64,000 nt of DNA, from assembly GCF_964199755.1 (NCBI RefSeq), contig NC_133898.1, forward strand, positions 127,408,224 to 127,472,223, read 5' to 3'. Numbering within the stretch: position 1 is the first letter of the stretch; each line of letters begins with the position of its first letter. This DNA is from Larus michahellis. Its lineage: Eukaryota; Chordata; Aves; Charadriiformes; Laridae. This document shows positions 49,201 through 61,094 of this stretch, piece by piece. The notes beneath the pieces were generated by a model. It saw nothing but the letters and a program-made list of their open reading frames with translations. It made no database searches and was not told the origin of the DNA. A program made the position numbers and the translations under genes.

Positions 49201-49834
49201 ACTCCCACAAAGACCCAGCATCCAAACCCATTTAACTATTTGCTCACCAGGCGCCTGCTAACAAAGCACGTGGAAGAATTTTTCCCCCTTTCCCACCCAA
49301 TGCAAGGTAGCAGTCAAGAGCACGATGCGACAGCAAAGCGGGCTGACCTCAGAGCCAGAACAGCTGTCACTCGCTCAAATGTCACACCAGACAAGCTCTG
49401 CTGATAGAGGTGACACCTCTATCATGTTAAATAAGGTGGAGTAGGGAAAGGATCGGTCCTTTGGAGACATGACTGGCAGCTCCTCACTGATGTGTGCACA
49501 CTCATGTAAATCATTGCTTTTACTGCAGGTCTCATTAATTGTAAAGCGGGAAAATGGATCCATGAGAAAGGCAGGTTTTGTTTGACAGCACTAGGGTAGC
49601 AGCGCTGGGACCAGATCTCTTTCCAGTCCTTGAGAAAGACAAGGGGGATGCTTCTGCCTCTTCTGCATGTGTCCAACCACCTGTAACTTCTGGGAACACC
49701 AGGAAATTGGGAAATGCTCCTCTTGAGTGTATCCCCTTTATTTTTAACACAAACCCATAGTTTCAAAGACCCACACTGGCTTGGGTAATACATGACAATG
49801 ACAATATACCCCTCCTTTCTGCTGTAGAGCCTGC

Positions 49835-50642
49835 AAAGTCTGTGAACATCATGAGGTCCAACAAGGCCAAGTGCAAGGTCCTGCACCTGGGTCGGGGCAA
49901 CCCCTGGTGTCAATACAGGCTGGGGTATGGATGGATTGAGAGCAGCCCTGCCAGGAAGGACTTGAGGGTACTGGTGGATGAAAAGCTGGACATGAGCTGG
50001 CAATGTGAGCTCACAGCCCAGAAAGCAAACCGTATCCTGGACTGCATCAAAAGAAGAGTGGCCAGCAGGTTGAGGGAGGTGATTCTTCCCCTCTACTCTG
50101 CTCTGGTGAGACACCACCTGCAGTACAGCATCCAACTCTGTGGCCCCTAAAATAATAAGAACATGGACCTTTTGGAGCGAGTCCAGAGGAGGGCACGAAG
50201 ATGATTCAAGGGCTGGAGCAACTCATCCTGCGAGGACAGGCTGAGAGAGTTGGGGGTGTTCAACCTGGAGAAGAGAAGGCTCTGTGGAGACCTTATTGCT
50301 GCCTTTTAGTACTTAAAGGGGGCTTAAAAGAAACATAGGGACAAACTTTTTAGCAGGGCCTGTTACAGCAGGACATGGAGTAATGGTTTTAAACTAAAAG
50401 AGGGAAGATTTAGACCAGATGTAAGAAAGAAATTTTTTACAATGAGGGTGGTGCAACCCTGGCCCAGGTTGCCCAGAGGTGGTAGATGCCCCATCCCTCG
50501 AAACGCTACAGGTCAGTTTGGATGGGGCTCTAGCAACCTGTTCTAGTTGAAAATGTCCCCGCTCATGGCAGTGGGGTTGGAACTAGATGATCTTTAAGGT
50601 CCCTTCCAAGCCAAACCGTTCTATGATTCTATGATTCCATGA
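49835..50642 (+). mobile_element. CR1 LINE, 5'-truncated
   Basis: Starts at AACATCATGAGGTCCAACAA and encodes [39 protein letters not shown], then [20 protein letters not shown]. Stops and frameshifts follow, then the C-terminal and 3' blocks and ATTCTATGATTCTATGATTC at the end. It lies antisense to PKHD1 in the intron between exons A and B. Confidence 0.96.
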
Positions 50643-53600
50643 AAGTCCTGCACTCCTTTTCCCCCTTTATCTTCCTCCTCATCTGCTCTCTCCTCTCCTT
50701 TCACCTTTCCTATCTCCTGCTCCTTTCCTGCAGAGGAACCAGCTGGTTTTTGGAAGCCCATTGTCAGAGCAAGCTGTGGTTTCTACCATGGTTACAGTGG
50801 ACGTAGTACTTTTAATTGCTTGAATCTTGTAATTCACAGCTGTCACCTTTAAGTGGGACTGGCAATTTTTTTTATAAGTTTACCTTGTACAGTAGATAAT
50901 AACCAAAATGTAGTTTAAAAATAAGGCTCAGAGGGGGAAGGTAGCTTGGGTGACTGGTAGACAGTGATAGATCCTTTAATGGATAGATCCATTTGCAGTG
51001 GCAAGGTGAAACTCCATGGCTGTTTTTTAGAAGGGTATTTTGGAGATTTGTTTGAAAACTTGCAAGGGAAATACTGGCTTCATGCAAGCATCATATGCAA
51101 AAAGGGTGGACTACCTTGATTGTTTTTGTTTTTTTCCCCCTCAAAGACAGACACACAGTCTTATGGACAGACCTTCAACCTGCAGGAATGACTCACATAT
51201 CTATCCCGCAAGGTATACTTTGTGCTTCTTTGGAAGAGTCCCTGAACGCAAAGTATTTCTGCTTAAGCTGCAGTTTAATTCCTCTACTAAACATAGATGA
51301 GGAGACAAGATATCTACTCTGTTTCCCTACTCTGAATTAAATTTGAAGAAAAATGCTAAAACAGCAGACCTGGGGTCTAACACCTACATAGTCAAAGACC
51401 TTGTGTGGCATCATCATCCCTGGTATGACTGTGCCTTCCTGACACCATCATTTGATGCCCAATTTCAGTTCCTGGATTTTCTGCTGAAAGGCCACCTGAA
51501 GCAAAAAAATAGCAAAAGGATTTGTGATAAAAGCCCCTCTGGAACCCAGAATGACTTCACTCAGACTCTTTTCACACACAAGTCTTCATTGCCACCATCT
51601 TCAGTGCAGAAAGATCTGCCTGAGTCCCTGAGTTCTCGATGACCATCTACCTCTTGTTCACAGATCCTCCAACTACCCAGTTTGAAAAGAATTATGAATT
51701 GAGAACAAAATAGTGAAATTCATCCTGATTCCTAAATTGAAATATGATCACACAGTTTTATATAAAGTAATATGTATTAACTCCCCCTTTATTCTGATGA
51801 AGTTTCTTAACCCATCACTCTCATAAATAGCCCATTATAGAATCCCACTCCTCTGATTAGAAACCTTCTAGGTCTCACCGTAAATTTATTCATGTGTACT
51901 TTTCCACAGTTTTGCTGGACTGTTAAATGAGTTGTTGGCCAAAAATGGGTCTCAGCTATTCCCAAACTATTTAAATAAAAAATAATGAAAAAAAAAAAAA
52001 AGGTCAGAATATTGCATTGGCCATGTGGAGAAAAAAATAAATCAGGAAAATAGATTGATGTTGAATGAGAAATAGTCTTCTTCCAGTTCTGTTGGCAGGT
52101 TCTTCCAGTTTATTCCCTGAGGAGGAACCTTTTTCTATTTTTAAATGTAAATTTACCTCTTGGTACTTTACACCCATTTGTTCCTGTGCTGTCATTGTCC
52201 ATTAATATCTAGCGCTTCCTCTCTGGTATTTACTTTTCCAACATATTTTCACAGATAGGATGATATCTCCCTTCAACCTTGCTTTGCCAAGTTAAACAAA
52301 CCAAGCTTTTTTTATTCCTTATATCTTAAAATAAACTATTTCCATTATTGTGTTAAATGTCCTTCCCTGTATCTACTTTAACTGAGGTTGTCTTTTTTTG
52401 TACATCAACAAACAGATTGGCACATGCTGTTCAAAAATATATTCTTTATACTGTCCCTATGAACATCTGACTTGCAATTAATCCTTAATTTTAAGGAGCT
52501 TTTAAGCTTATGGTTTAAGCTCCTGAGTATCACCTTTCCACATCTTTACTTCAGGAGTGTGTGGCAGATAAAATTTTTATAGAGCCTCAAATGCTGCAAT
52601 AACTGCAGCTTTGATATCAGGATTTTTAGCATCCTCCTTTTGCCTACCCATTGGAGGAAAAGATGTATCCCTGCACAGGAAAAAACGCTGTCGTCTCCCT
52701 TTTTTAAAACCCTGTGCAATTCCATACAGCAACCTGCCTGAAACCTGCACCAAGGTTACCAAACCCAAACACTTTGGGGTTAGGATGTGTCAGAATTAAT
52801 CTAGTTCAAACTTCTAACCCTGCCTGCCTGTGTATATGTCGTGTGACATAGCAAATTAGTTGTAATTTCTCATTTAGTGCTCTGCATGGGTATTGCTGTC
52901 TGAATGAGCAGTTCTTTGATGATTTGCTTCACTTTTATTGCTTGCTGTGAGTTTCAAACACCATCATTTCCTGCACACACACAGTTTTTCACAGATTACG
53001 CCAAACCTAACTCTTAATAAAGAAAGATTAATGCCTGCAAATTTCAGTTTGTAGCAGGTTAAAGGTCCGTCAAGAAGGAGCAAAGTACCCTGCACTGGTG
53101 TGGAGATACAGACTAAATGGCTTCTGGATGACTGTCCAATGCTATATTTCTGATTTAGTATAAAGGCACCCGCACAAACACACGCAATACGTGTGCTGTT
53201 GTGCTCCCTTGTTCTTTCACTGTTATATTTATATTTAAATCAGGCAAACATTGCAAAACAGAGATTTCTATCTGTAAAATACATTGCAGCATATATTAAC
53301 ATACAGACATTCACAGGAAGATAAAGCTATGTGATAGTCATCTCTCATTCTCCAGCTGAGCAAGACTACAGCAATCACCTCCGTCTTTCCTTGACAATCC
53401 AATGAGCTGTGCTTGAAGTCACCCTAACAAAGGAGCTAAATTAAAATCATGTAAAAAAGCATTACAAATCATAATGGACAAGTGATTTTTTTAAAGGCTT
53501 GGCCATGTAATATATAGATTTACTGCCTTGTTACCCGACCTCAGTAAGGTTTCCAAGGCTGCCTTCCCCCTCGTTGTCCTGGGCTGCAAAGATGAACACC

Positions 53601-54781
53601 CAGTCTCTGCTGATCAAAGACCTTTTTGTTGTTGTCTTGATGCAAGAGGAGCCACGATGAAACCACACGGAGACTGGCCCAGCAGGAGGGCAGGTTCTGT
53701 GTATACCTGACAGCCTGATTGGATTTTGCATGATTTAGGGGTGAAAAGATTTTTCTTTTCTTTCCACAGACAAATACACAGGAATACTTAGCCTGATTTG
53801 TAATCCCAGCCCCATTATCCTCGCTTGTGCTAGCATGTACTGCCTAAAGAGAGACAGATAGACAGTGGGGATACTATATGTCCCAACAGGAAAACCCTGA
53901 TTTCATTTCACAAGTTATCTGTGGCCTTATTGCATCAGAAATGTCAGCCATGAGTAATTCCAGAAAAGCTATGACTGATGAGAAGCAATAAATAATACTG
54001 CAGAGGAGCCCAGGCAGCTAAAGGTGGATGATCTCTGATCTGGTCCTATGATATGGTGATGTTAGTATTCTCCTTATTATACATTCTAGGTCTTCCCCTA
54101 CTGAGAAGGTGAATCTATGGCTTTAAGTTAACACTGCTCTTGTCCCTATAATAAATCAGCCTCCTTCCCAGGGACCTTTACTGATCGTCGCTCTTTGAAC
54201 TGGTTTCACAGAGCATGCACAGATGGGAAGAAAAACCCCAGCTGGGAGAGCAGTCCCCAGTGTGGAGAAAATGTCATTTGTGCCTGAAAAAAGGCAGCCA
54301 CAAGGTTTCTTCCCTGGCACACAGAGGAGAGTGGTCCTTTAGGTGATCTCTTCCTCCCCCCCTCCCCATGATGTTACACTGATGCGTTCAGGAGCCTACA
54401 GGCATTTAATAGGGTTCTGGTGAACTTACTCTAAAAAAATCTATACCTTGTTCCTTTCCCACAGTTTAGCTATTGTTGCTCCTCTTGTTCTGGTCATCAA
54501 TAATGGAGACCCTGTTCTGTACCTGTCACATCCTGCAGTCTGGCATGTCTTGGGATGGCGTAAAGACAGGATAACCTTTCCTATCACAGGCTGTAAAACT
54601 TCCTGCAGCATTTTTTTGCTGTCCCATTTTGTAGTATCCTACATCGTAAAACAAATACACCCACTGACAATAGTGATGTTAGTTCTGCCAGTGAAAAATA
54701 TTGCATATCCTCAGAGTTTGTCCCTGATTTAAAATTTGATCTCGCAAATAAAAATTTCCCACTGTGCTTAATATATTACCA

Positions 54782-54896
54782 TTAAAAAAAAACAACAAAA
54801 CAAAACAAAACAAAATAAAAACAGCAAAAAGCAAACAAACCACAAAATAAAACCAAAACCAACAAACCAAAACCAATCAAAAAAAGCAAAGCAAAG
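54782..54896. repeat. (CAAAA)n-like A/C-rich tract
   Basis: A run of A followed by CAAAACAAAACAAAACAAAA and then degenerate CAAAC, CCAAA and ACCAAAACC units. It is the complement-type counterpart of the T/G tract at 44 kb. Minus-strand frames over it are Phe, Leu and Val artefacts. Confidence 0.9.
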
Positions 54897-56174
54897 ATTC
54901 CTGTGGTGACAGACCAGTGTCCTTACTGTGGGTGCTTCACTACCGTAAGCCACACAGTGCCTAGTAGAAAAGTTAAGTGTGTGAATGGCAGTTTGTATCT
55001 CTAGCAGCCAACAGACATCAGAATGGTACAGGGGTCAGTGGTAAATGTTACAGGATATGGTATTAATTAGAGAAAGTAAGTCTTAGACAAATCCAATTGC
55101 TTTCTTGCATAGATGGAATATGCTTAGTTGGGTAAGGCTCAGCAGTGCACAACATCAAAAAATAACATTATGCAATATCAAAAGAGTACATAATAAGGTT
55201 GCCAAACATCAAATCCCATGCCCCCTATTAAAAACAGATGGGATATTACCTTTTTCATATTTCCCATATGCTTTTAATATAGATTCAGGATCTGAGGCTG
55301 AAATACTCTGCTGTCTGCTCCCTTCCCAGCCTTGCTCCTCCTAGCCTTCTCTGCAGATAAGGGCTGCTGTCTGGGACATGGAAATAATGGCTGCAAGAGG
55401 CTGAAAAGAGAAAGACAGGAACAGAGGAAGGAGGTACAGAAAGGGTTGTTCGCTGCTGTGGAGGAGAGGAAAAAAATGACCTTCAAAAACTAAGTCTTGG
55501 TACAGAACACCAATAAAAAAATTAGTACATAAAAAACTGACCAAGAACTAGGTAAAAGGCAGAGCTCAAAAAGTAGCTCCGATTGGGAAATTGTTATAAA
55601 GTAAAAGGATGACCTGTGCTGTTAAGATGCTTTATCTACGTCAAGAAACAAATGTGAAAATAAAATGCACAGAAGCATTGGTGGGCTAATACATTATGGA
55701 GAGATTAATCAAACATGGGCACCTAGGCCATGTGGTGTGTTGGATCTGGGCAAACAAACTGGATGGCTTGGGTCCTGGAAAGCTAGGACTCAGAAGGAAT
55801 TAGTTAATACGGTGAACAAACAGTGGATCATGAAGTCTCCTATTTCTGTGGAAAAATGGGCTAATGGGATCATTGAATTCTTTCAGTAGAAAATGGGATT
55901 TAGCACCACTTTTGCATATGGCACTGATATGGAGGAAAACTGTTAGTTTTTCAGATATATGCGCTTCAAAAAGAATTCAGAAAACAGAGACAGAGAAGGA
56001 AAGAAACATTCTCCAGAACTCAAACCTTTCAATTTATTAAAAAGCAGACAGCCAAGTGATTTGATTACTCTGGAGGCATCTGGAGGAGGAGGAAGAGTCA
56101 ATGCCCAGAAACTCACTCATATAACAGTGAAAGAAAGAACAAGAGACTCTCATGGGAAGCTGGAGACACATAGG

Positions 56175-56224
56175 CTGACAAGAGACAACAGGCAAGTACT
56201 GACAAGAGACAACAGGCAAGTACT
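56175..56224. repeat. Exact 24-bp tandem duplication
   Basis: The 24-base unit beginning CTGACAAGAGACAACAGGCA occurs twice head to tail without a mismatch (56175-56198 and 56199-56222), followed by CT. Confidence 0.95.
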
Positions 56225-56289
56225 TGTGGCAGCAAAACCAGGGATAGCATCCAACATCTAGGCACACATTCAGGTAGGATTGGATATTT

Positions 56290-56707
56290 CCAGCTCTTCT
56301 GTCTTCAAGAAAAGAAAGGCTGAGGGATTTGGATCTTTCCAGTCTGGAAAAAAAAGGCTGAGGGGGGACCTTATCAACACTTATCAATACTTAAAGGGTG
56401 GGTATCAGGAGGATGGGGCCAGGCTCTTTTCAGTGGTGGCCAGTGACAGGACAAGAGGTAACGGGCACAAACTTGAACATAGGAAGTTCCACCTCAACAT
56501 GAGGAGGAACTACTTTCCTTTGAGGGTGGCAGAGCCCTGGCACAGGCTGCCCAGAGAGGTGGTGGAGTCTCCAACTCTGGAGACATTCAAAACTCGCCTG
56601 GACGCGTTCCTCTGCAACCTGCTGTAGGTGACCCTGCTCTGGCAAGGGGTTGGACTGGATGATCTCCAAAGGTCCCTTCCAACCCCTACCATTCTGTGAT
56701 TCTGTGA
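56290..56707 (+). mobile_element. CR1 LINE 3' portion, ATTCTGTG-tailed
   Basis: Encodes [60 protein letters not shown] and [20 protein letters not shown], then a stop. The 3' block CTCCAAAGGTCCCTTCCAAC and two ATTCTGTG units follow. It belongs to the same subfamily as the copy at 59.3-59.9 kb and is close to it in sequence. Confidence 0.95.
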
Positions 56708-56789
56708 AGACCAGATAGTTTTCTAGAATAAGTATTTTAGCCAAAAAGAAAGGTCAACATGGAGGTATCAAAATGAACAGCAGTGGCCT

Positions 56790-56868
56790 GTGTTATGCAG
56801 GAGATTGAAGTAGAAGACTACACAGGCCTTTCTGGCCTTAAAGTTTAAAAGTATGTGAATTAAGGTTT
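56790..56868 (+). mobile_element. Ancient L3/CR1-type LINE 3' end
   Basis: TTATGCAGGAGATTGAAGTA, GACTACACAGG and CCTTTCTGGCCTTAAAGTTT resemble the 3' end of old reptile/bird L3-type CR1 elements (GCAGGAGGTCAGACTAGATG, then CCTTCTGGCCTTAAAATC). No ATTCTATG tail is present, so this is a different and older family from the other CR1 copies. Confidence 0.65.
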
Positions 56869-56930
56869 AGACCTGCATGTTAATTAAGGCAACAAGCTGT
56901 TTTTCATAATACATCTCTGTATTTGTAGAT

Positions 56931-57005
56931 TTAATTTTTTAAAATTTAATTTTAAAATTTAATTTTTAATTTTAATTCAAATTTGTAGATTTATTTTTTA
57001 AAAAC
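56931..57005. repeat. AT-rich low-complexity tract
   Basis: TTTAATTTTTTAAAATTTAA and related words, repeated several times with TTTGTAGATTTA at both ends. Confidence 0.85.
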
Positions 57006-57345
57006 TTAAGAACTATTGTAGTCTGAACTTCTTTAGAAGCATTGACTTTAACCAATACTTTGTAGTTTCAAGGCAAACATCCAGGAACTCTGTTCCTGGC
57101 TTAAAGCATCTCTGCACTACACAGATCCATGAATATCAGCAGAATATCAGCAGTAATTCACACTCAGGAGTCCAGCTAGTACTTGGGCATAGCTCTATCA
57201 TTGGAACTTTATAATGTGTTTCACCATGGTTAGTCATATTTCAGTCAACGGAGAATTTACGCTCTATCTTAATAAGCAGATCAAGTGGTTAAATTGCCTC
57301 ACTACACTTAAATCAGAAACTGCTGATACTGAATCTGATACTTAC

Positions 57346-58351
57346 CTGTTGTTAGCTTCTGCGGGAAACAGTGAGACAGGCTGAGTCACCATTAAGCTAT
57401 CAACTGGTAAGCCAAGGCCTCGCTGAAGGTCTCCAGTCTGATGAGCGTTGATAATTTTTCTGGCCAAACTCTTTAAGCTGTCACTTGTCAACTCATTTCT
57501 TGGATGACCTGGTGGATCACCAAGTTCAATGATGAGCACTCTTGACGGACCAGCCTCATCAGATGGCCGCAGAGCTCGGGTACTCACTGGTCCTCTCCCC
57601 ACTTTCCATGAGCTAGATCTGCTATGAAAGGCTGTACAAAATGCCATGTTGGGGCAGTGGTATTTCTTTTTGCTAGCATTGGCTGAGATTACCTTCAACA
57701 TGCTTTCACCTCCCAGCACATGATGGACTACTCTGACTTGGTCATGACCAACCTTCAAGAAATCATTTAATCGATGTATTACACTTGCTTCATCCTCTCC
57801 CCCAAGAGCCTCAGTTACAGTGAAAGCCACAAGAAGGGAAAGGCCAGCAACTACTTCTACAGGTTCCTTCTCATGCAGGAGAACATAGAGAAGATTGTCC
57901 TCAAAGCTAAAGTAATTTGCCCCTGCCCCTTCATTCATTGAGAAAGAAGATGGAGTTGGAGAAACGTATTTCCCTTGAACGAAAACACGAAGGCTGAGTG
58001 GTTCATTGTAGAATATAGCAAGGGGCAGTCTGGTTGCATTTTGGCCACTGAGGAGGTAGAGTCTGAAAGTCAGAGGTGCTAGGTCTGGGAAGCAAATTGT
58101 AGTAAGTTTGGTGGATGGTAACACAGAAAAGAAAGTAGAACGATGGTCTGCAAGATAACACGATGAATGCGACGTCACATCACTGAAGGTGTCCATAAAG
58201 CTGTCTGTCATTGCTACCACTGGAAACAGCCTCTGGCTGGACATGTTGGGGTCCAAGTTTTCTAGGATGACAAGTGCGTGATCTGCCTGTGCGCAGAAGT
58301 AGCCTTGTACTGAGGGATTGAAGATGCACTTGCTGTCATCTCGGTAAATTC
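57346..58351 (-). CDS. PKHD1: PKHD1 exon A: large extracellular exon of fibrocystin
   Basis: Exon of 1006 bp that identifies the gene as fibrocystin, a type I membrane protein of primary cilia whose human mutations cause recessive polycystic kidney disease. The acceptor TATTCTCTTCCAG precedes GA, which completes a codon from an exon outside the window. It encodes 334 full codons, from IYRDDSKCIFNPSVQGYFCA to SLFPAEANN, plus AG that completes an Arg with exon B, and ends at the donor ACAG|GTAAGT. It corresponds in size and position to the large exon 61 of human PKHD1. N-glycosylation sequons lie at residues 35 (NMS), 104 (NAT) and 224 (NAS). Cysteines sit in KCIF, GYFCA, SSCYL, TICFP and YHCPNMAFC. 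There is no transmembrane segment. Residues 222-230 (SANASKKKY) form a basic cluster in the region where family members are reported to be cut by proprotein convertases. The paralogue PKHD1L1 is the main alternative; it has only a very short tail, unlike this gene. Confidence 0.93.
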
Positions 58352-58599
58352 CTGGAAGAGAATAAAGGGAGATGGGGAGAAAAAAAAAATAAGAATTGTT
58401 ACAGATATCATCTCAGCAGTTTGTGATATTTTTTATATATATATTTTATTTTTTTATAAACTGCTTATTTTCCCATTCAGCGCCCAAAGTCAATTTGTTG
58501 ATGCTAAAATTTTACATAGTTTTTAGAGAAGCCTGAACACTAAGGAATATTAAATAGGTAGAAACTACATCTACCTCAAGATGTCCTTGAGCTGAAAAT

Positions 58600-58742
58600 G
58601 GTTGAAGACTGGTAATGAATGGCAGAGAAGTACCATATACATTTGACTTGTTCTTTCTAGATATCAATTTACAGCCACGGTTGAAAGAGCAGGCACACTA
58701 GATGGACCTTTGGTCTGACCCACCACTATGTCCTTATGTCTT
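58600..58742 (+). mobile_element. Ancient CR1/L3-type LINE 3' end
   Basis: The segment CACACTAGATGGACCTTTGG, TCTGACCCACCACTATGTCC and TTATGTCTT matches the well-known 3' end of old CR1 families in crocodilians and turtles (ACTAGATGGACCTTTGGTCTGACCCAGTATGGC-type). It lacks the modern avian ATTCTATG tail. The 5' limit is uncertain. Confidence 0.7.
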
Positions 58743-59284
58743 CTACATTCTCCTGGTTCCAAGCTTGTAGCAGGGTAAAAAATCAGGGCATTACTGCAAT
58801 TCTTTGGAAAGATGATTTAACAGTGCATGAAACCCGCTCATCCCATTCACAGGGACTGTATCTCAAACAAACAAACAAAAAAAAACTAGAAAGGACCAGA
58901 AAATCATTCATTTACTCCAGAAGTGAATTGCCTCACCAAGTTTTAGAGCTAGAAGAAAGCACCAGATTCAGACACCTACAAATAGTGGAGACCTTTATGA
59001 GTGCTCCAAGTGTCTACGCTCCCATTGCAGTCAGTGGAGATCTGGAGTTTAAATCGTTTACCCACAGGCAAGCATCTAGTATCTCATGGGATACCCAAAG
59101 GTATCTGAGATATGTCACAGAGTGTCTATAGAAGACCTATGCACTTGAAGGGTGGCAGCCGGAGGCCCAGTGGGACACCCCACAGCACCTGAAATTACAC
59201 TAGACACACATTTATGGTAACTGAAACACTCCCATTTCCCCAGCCATCAATGCAGACAAAACAGTTTAGAAAGTAATGAAATTC

Positions 59285-59919
59285 ATGAAGCAGCAATGTG
59301 CCCTTGTGGCCAAGAAGGCCGATGGCATCTGGAGTGCACTTAGAAGAGTGTCACAAGCAGCTCAAGGGAGGTAATCCTCCCCTTCTATTCTGCCCTGGTG
59401 AGGCCACATCTGGAGTACTGTGTCCAGTTTAGGCTCCCCAGTTCAAGAAGAACAGGGAACTGCTGAAGAGGGGACAGCAAAGGGGACAACAAGATGATTA
59501 GGGGACTGGAACTGTTATGAAGAAAGTCTGAGGGCCTTGGTTCTTTTTAGTCTGGAAAAAAAAGATTGAGAGGGGATCTTATCAATGCTTACAAATACTT
59601 AAAGGATGGGTGTCAGGAGGATGGGGCCAGGCTCTTTTCAGTGGTGCCCAGTGACAGGACAAGAGGTAATGGGCACAAACTTGAGCATAGAAAGTTCCAC
59701 CTAAACATGAGGAGGAACTACTTTCCTTTGAGGGTGGCAGAGCCCTGGCACAGGCTGCCCAGAGAGGTGGTGGAGTCTCTGTATCAGGAGACATTCAAAA
59801 CCCCCCTGGATGCGTTCCTGTGCAAGCTGCTCCGGGTGACCCTGCTCTGGCAGGGTGGTTGGACTAGATGATCTCCAAGGGTCCCTTCCAATCCCTATCA
59901 TTCTGTGATTCTGTGAAGG
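59285..59919 (+). mobile_element. CR1 LINE, 5'-truncated, ATTCTGTG-tailed
   Basis: Starts inside an AAKKADGIWSAL-like block, then follows [24 protein letters not shown] sequence with frameshifts. An open stretch follows: [39 protein letters not shown] and [20 protein letters not shown]. The 3' block GATGATCTCCAAGGGTCCCT and ATTCTGTGATTCTGTG close the element. Antisense to PKHD1. Confidence 0.95.
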
Positions 59920-61092
59920 TCACCCTAAAATAGCTCTGTTTTGTTAGCTGGATTGCCCTTTATAATCCTGTAATTTTAGTGACCAGAGATAGGATCCTGT
60001 CACTTAAACACAAGTGTATAATGTCACCTGGACTTCTTTGGGCAACTACAATGTCTGCAGATGTAATACATGATCCATGGGAGTACAAAAGCCACTTCAG
60101 ACAATGCTTTAGGTATTCTTTCACTGAATATGACAGGAGCTAAGATGCTTCCACGTACGTCAGAATTTGCCACCAAATCCCATCCCAAGTGTCTGTGGTG
60201 ACAAGTCGAGAGGATCCTTTTATGAAAGGATCTATACAGAAGAGAAGTAATTCATACAGTCTTCTGAGTACACTCCACCTGACCAAATATAGGTCTCTGC
60301 TTTAAGATGAGAGAAATTATGCCTTAGGCTGTAATGATGCGATCATCACTGATTACAAAGAGAGAATAAAAGTAAATGAGTTCAGATTCAGGCACCAAAA
60401 GCATAAACATTTCTCCCTGGAGCATCTTAGGAAAAGATGCGTGTTTCTGTTTTTCCTTCCTCTCTTCAAAATAAAATCAAAGGAGGAATTTGCTGCTGTA
60501 GCCAGCTATAATCCTCCTTCCCCCATAAGCCTGTTCCTTCCCTAGTTATCTGTGCTCACGAATGTGTTAGGCAAGGCACGACCAATGTCTAAAACAACTC
60601 TGTGTTCCTCATTCAGTAGCTTTGGGGATGTAAAGGAAGATCAACAATGCTTGGTGTTAATGATAAAAAGAAAGGAACAGCAACACCCTTGAGAATCACA
60701 AAGTTGTGGACAAATAAAAGGGCATCCCCCTTATCAGGGAAACATTGTAACTGTGAAACTCGCTGCTAGAAGAAAATACCAGACTCCTGGGAAAGAAACA
60801 AACTATAAGAAAGCAGTTTAGGCTCTGCTTATAGCTACATCTCAATGTCTGGATCCTGTGGATGCTTACCTATGATTTATTTCAGGGGGATTCCTCATGT
60901 GCAGACTGGTACCCATGTCTGCGAGCATTTCCCAGAATGAGCTCTTGCTCTGCACGTCACCAAGGGAAGCAGTGAAATTACATAAATATCAAGCTTTGTT
61001 TAGGGAGGATGGTCCAAGTCAGATAGGATCTATGCAAAAGCCCCTATTTTTAGACATCAATTTACCATTTTCTTTCTCTTTTTCTTACCTTT

Positions 61093-61094
<2 letters not shown>

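Larger units (their letters stand above)
43024..57345 (-). other. PKHD1 intron between exons A and B
   Basis: Largest complete intron here, 14.3 kb, from donor AACAG|GTAAGT to acceptor GTGAAAG. It contains CR1 copies at 44170, 49835 and 56290, an L3/CR1 fossil at 56790, and several simple repeats. Bases 46300-49030 and 50650-54780 look single-copy and show no exon with acceptable splice sites. The block at about 48330-49060 has the look of conserved noncoding DNA (long unique AT-rich sequence with homeodomain-like TAATGA and TTAAT words), which alignment would settle. Confidence 0.6.

Noticed and set aside
55665..55889. 75-codon plus-strand frame (MHRSIGGLIHYGEINQ), possible retroelement remnant
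   Set aside because: I could not match it to any known family; no flanking repeat structure or long terminal repeats were seen.
57342..58256. A free-standing 304-residue protein
   Set aside because: The frame continues upstream without a start to the acceptor at 58351 and ends at a GTAAGT donor. It is an internal PKHD1 exon.
57346..58351. Assignment to PKHD1L1 (fibrocystin-L) instead of PKHD1
   Set aside because: The cytosolic tail of over 100 residues, the CWFKKSK motif, the large introns and the gene-free 3' flank fit PKHD1 better. A database search should still confirm this.
60211..60232. 8-bp inverted repeat GATCCTTT/AAAGGATC
   Set aside because: Short hairpins of this size are expected by chance in 64 kb.
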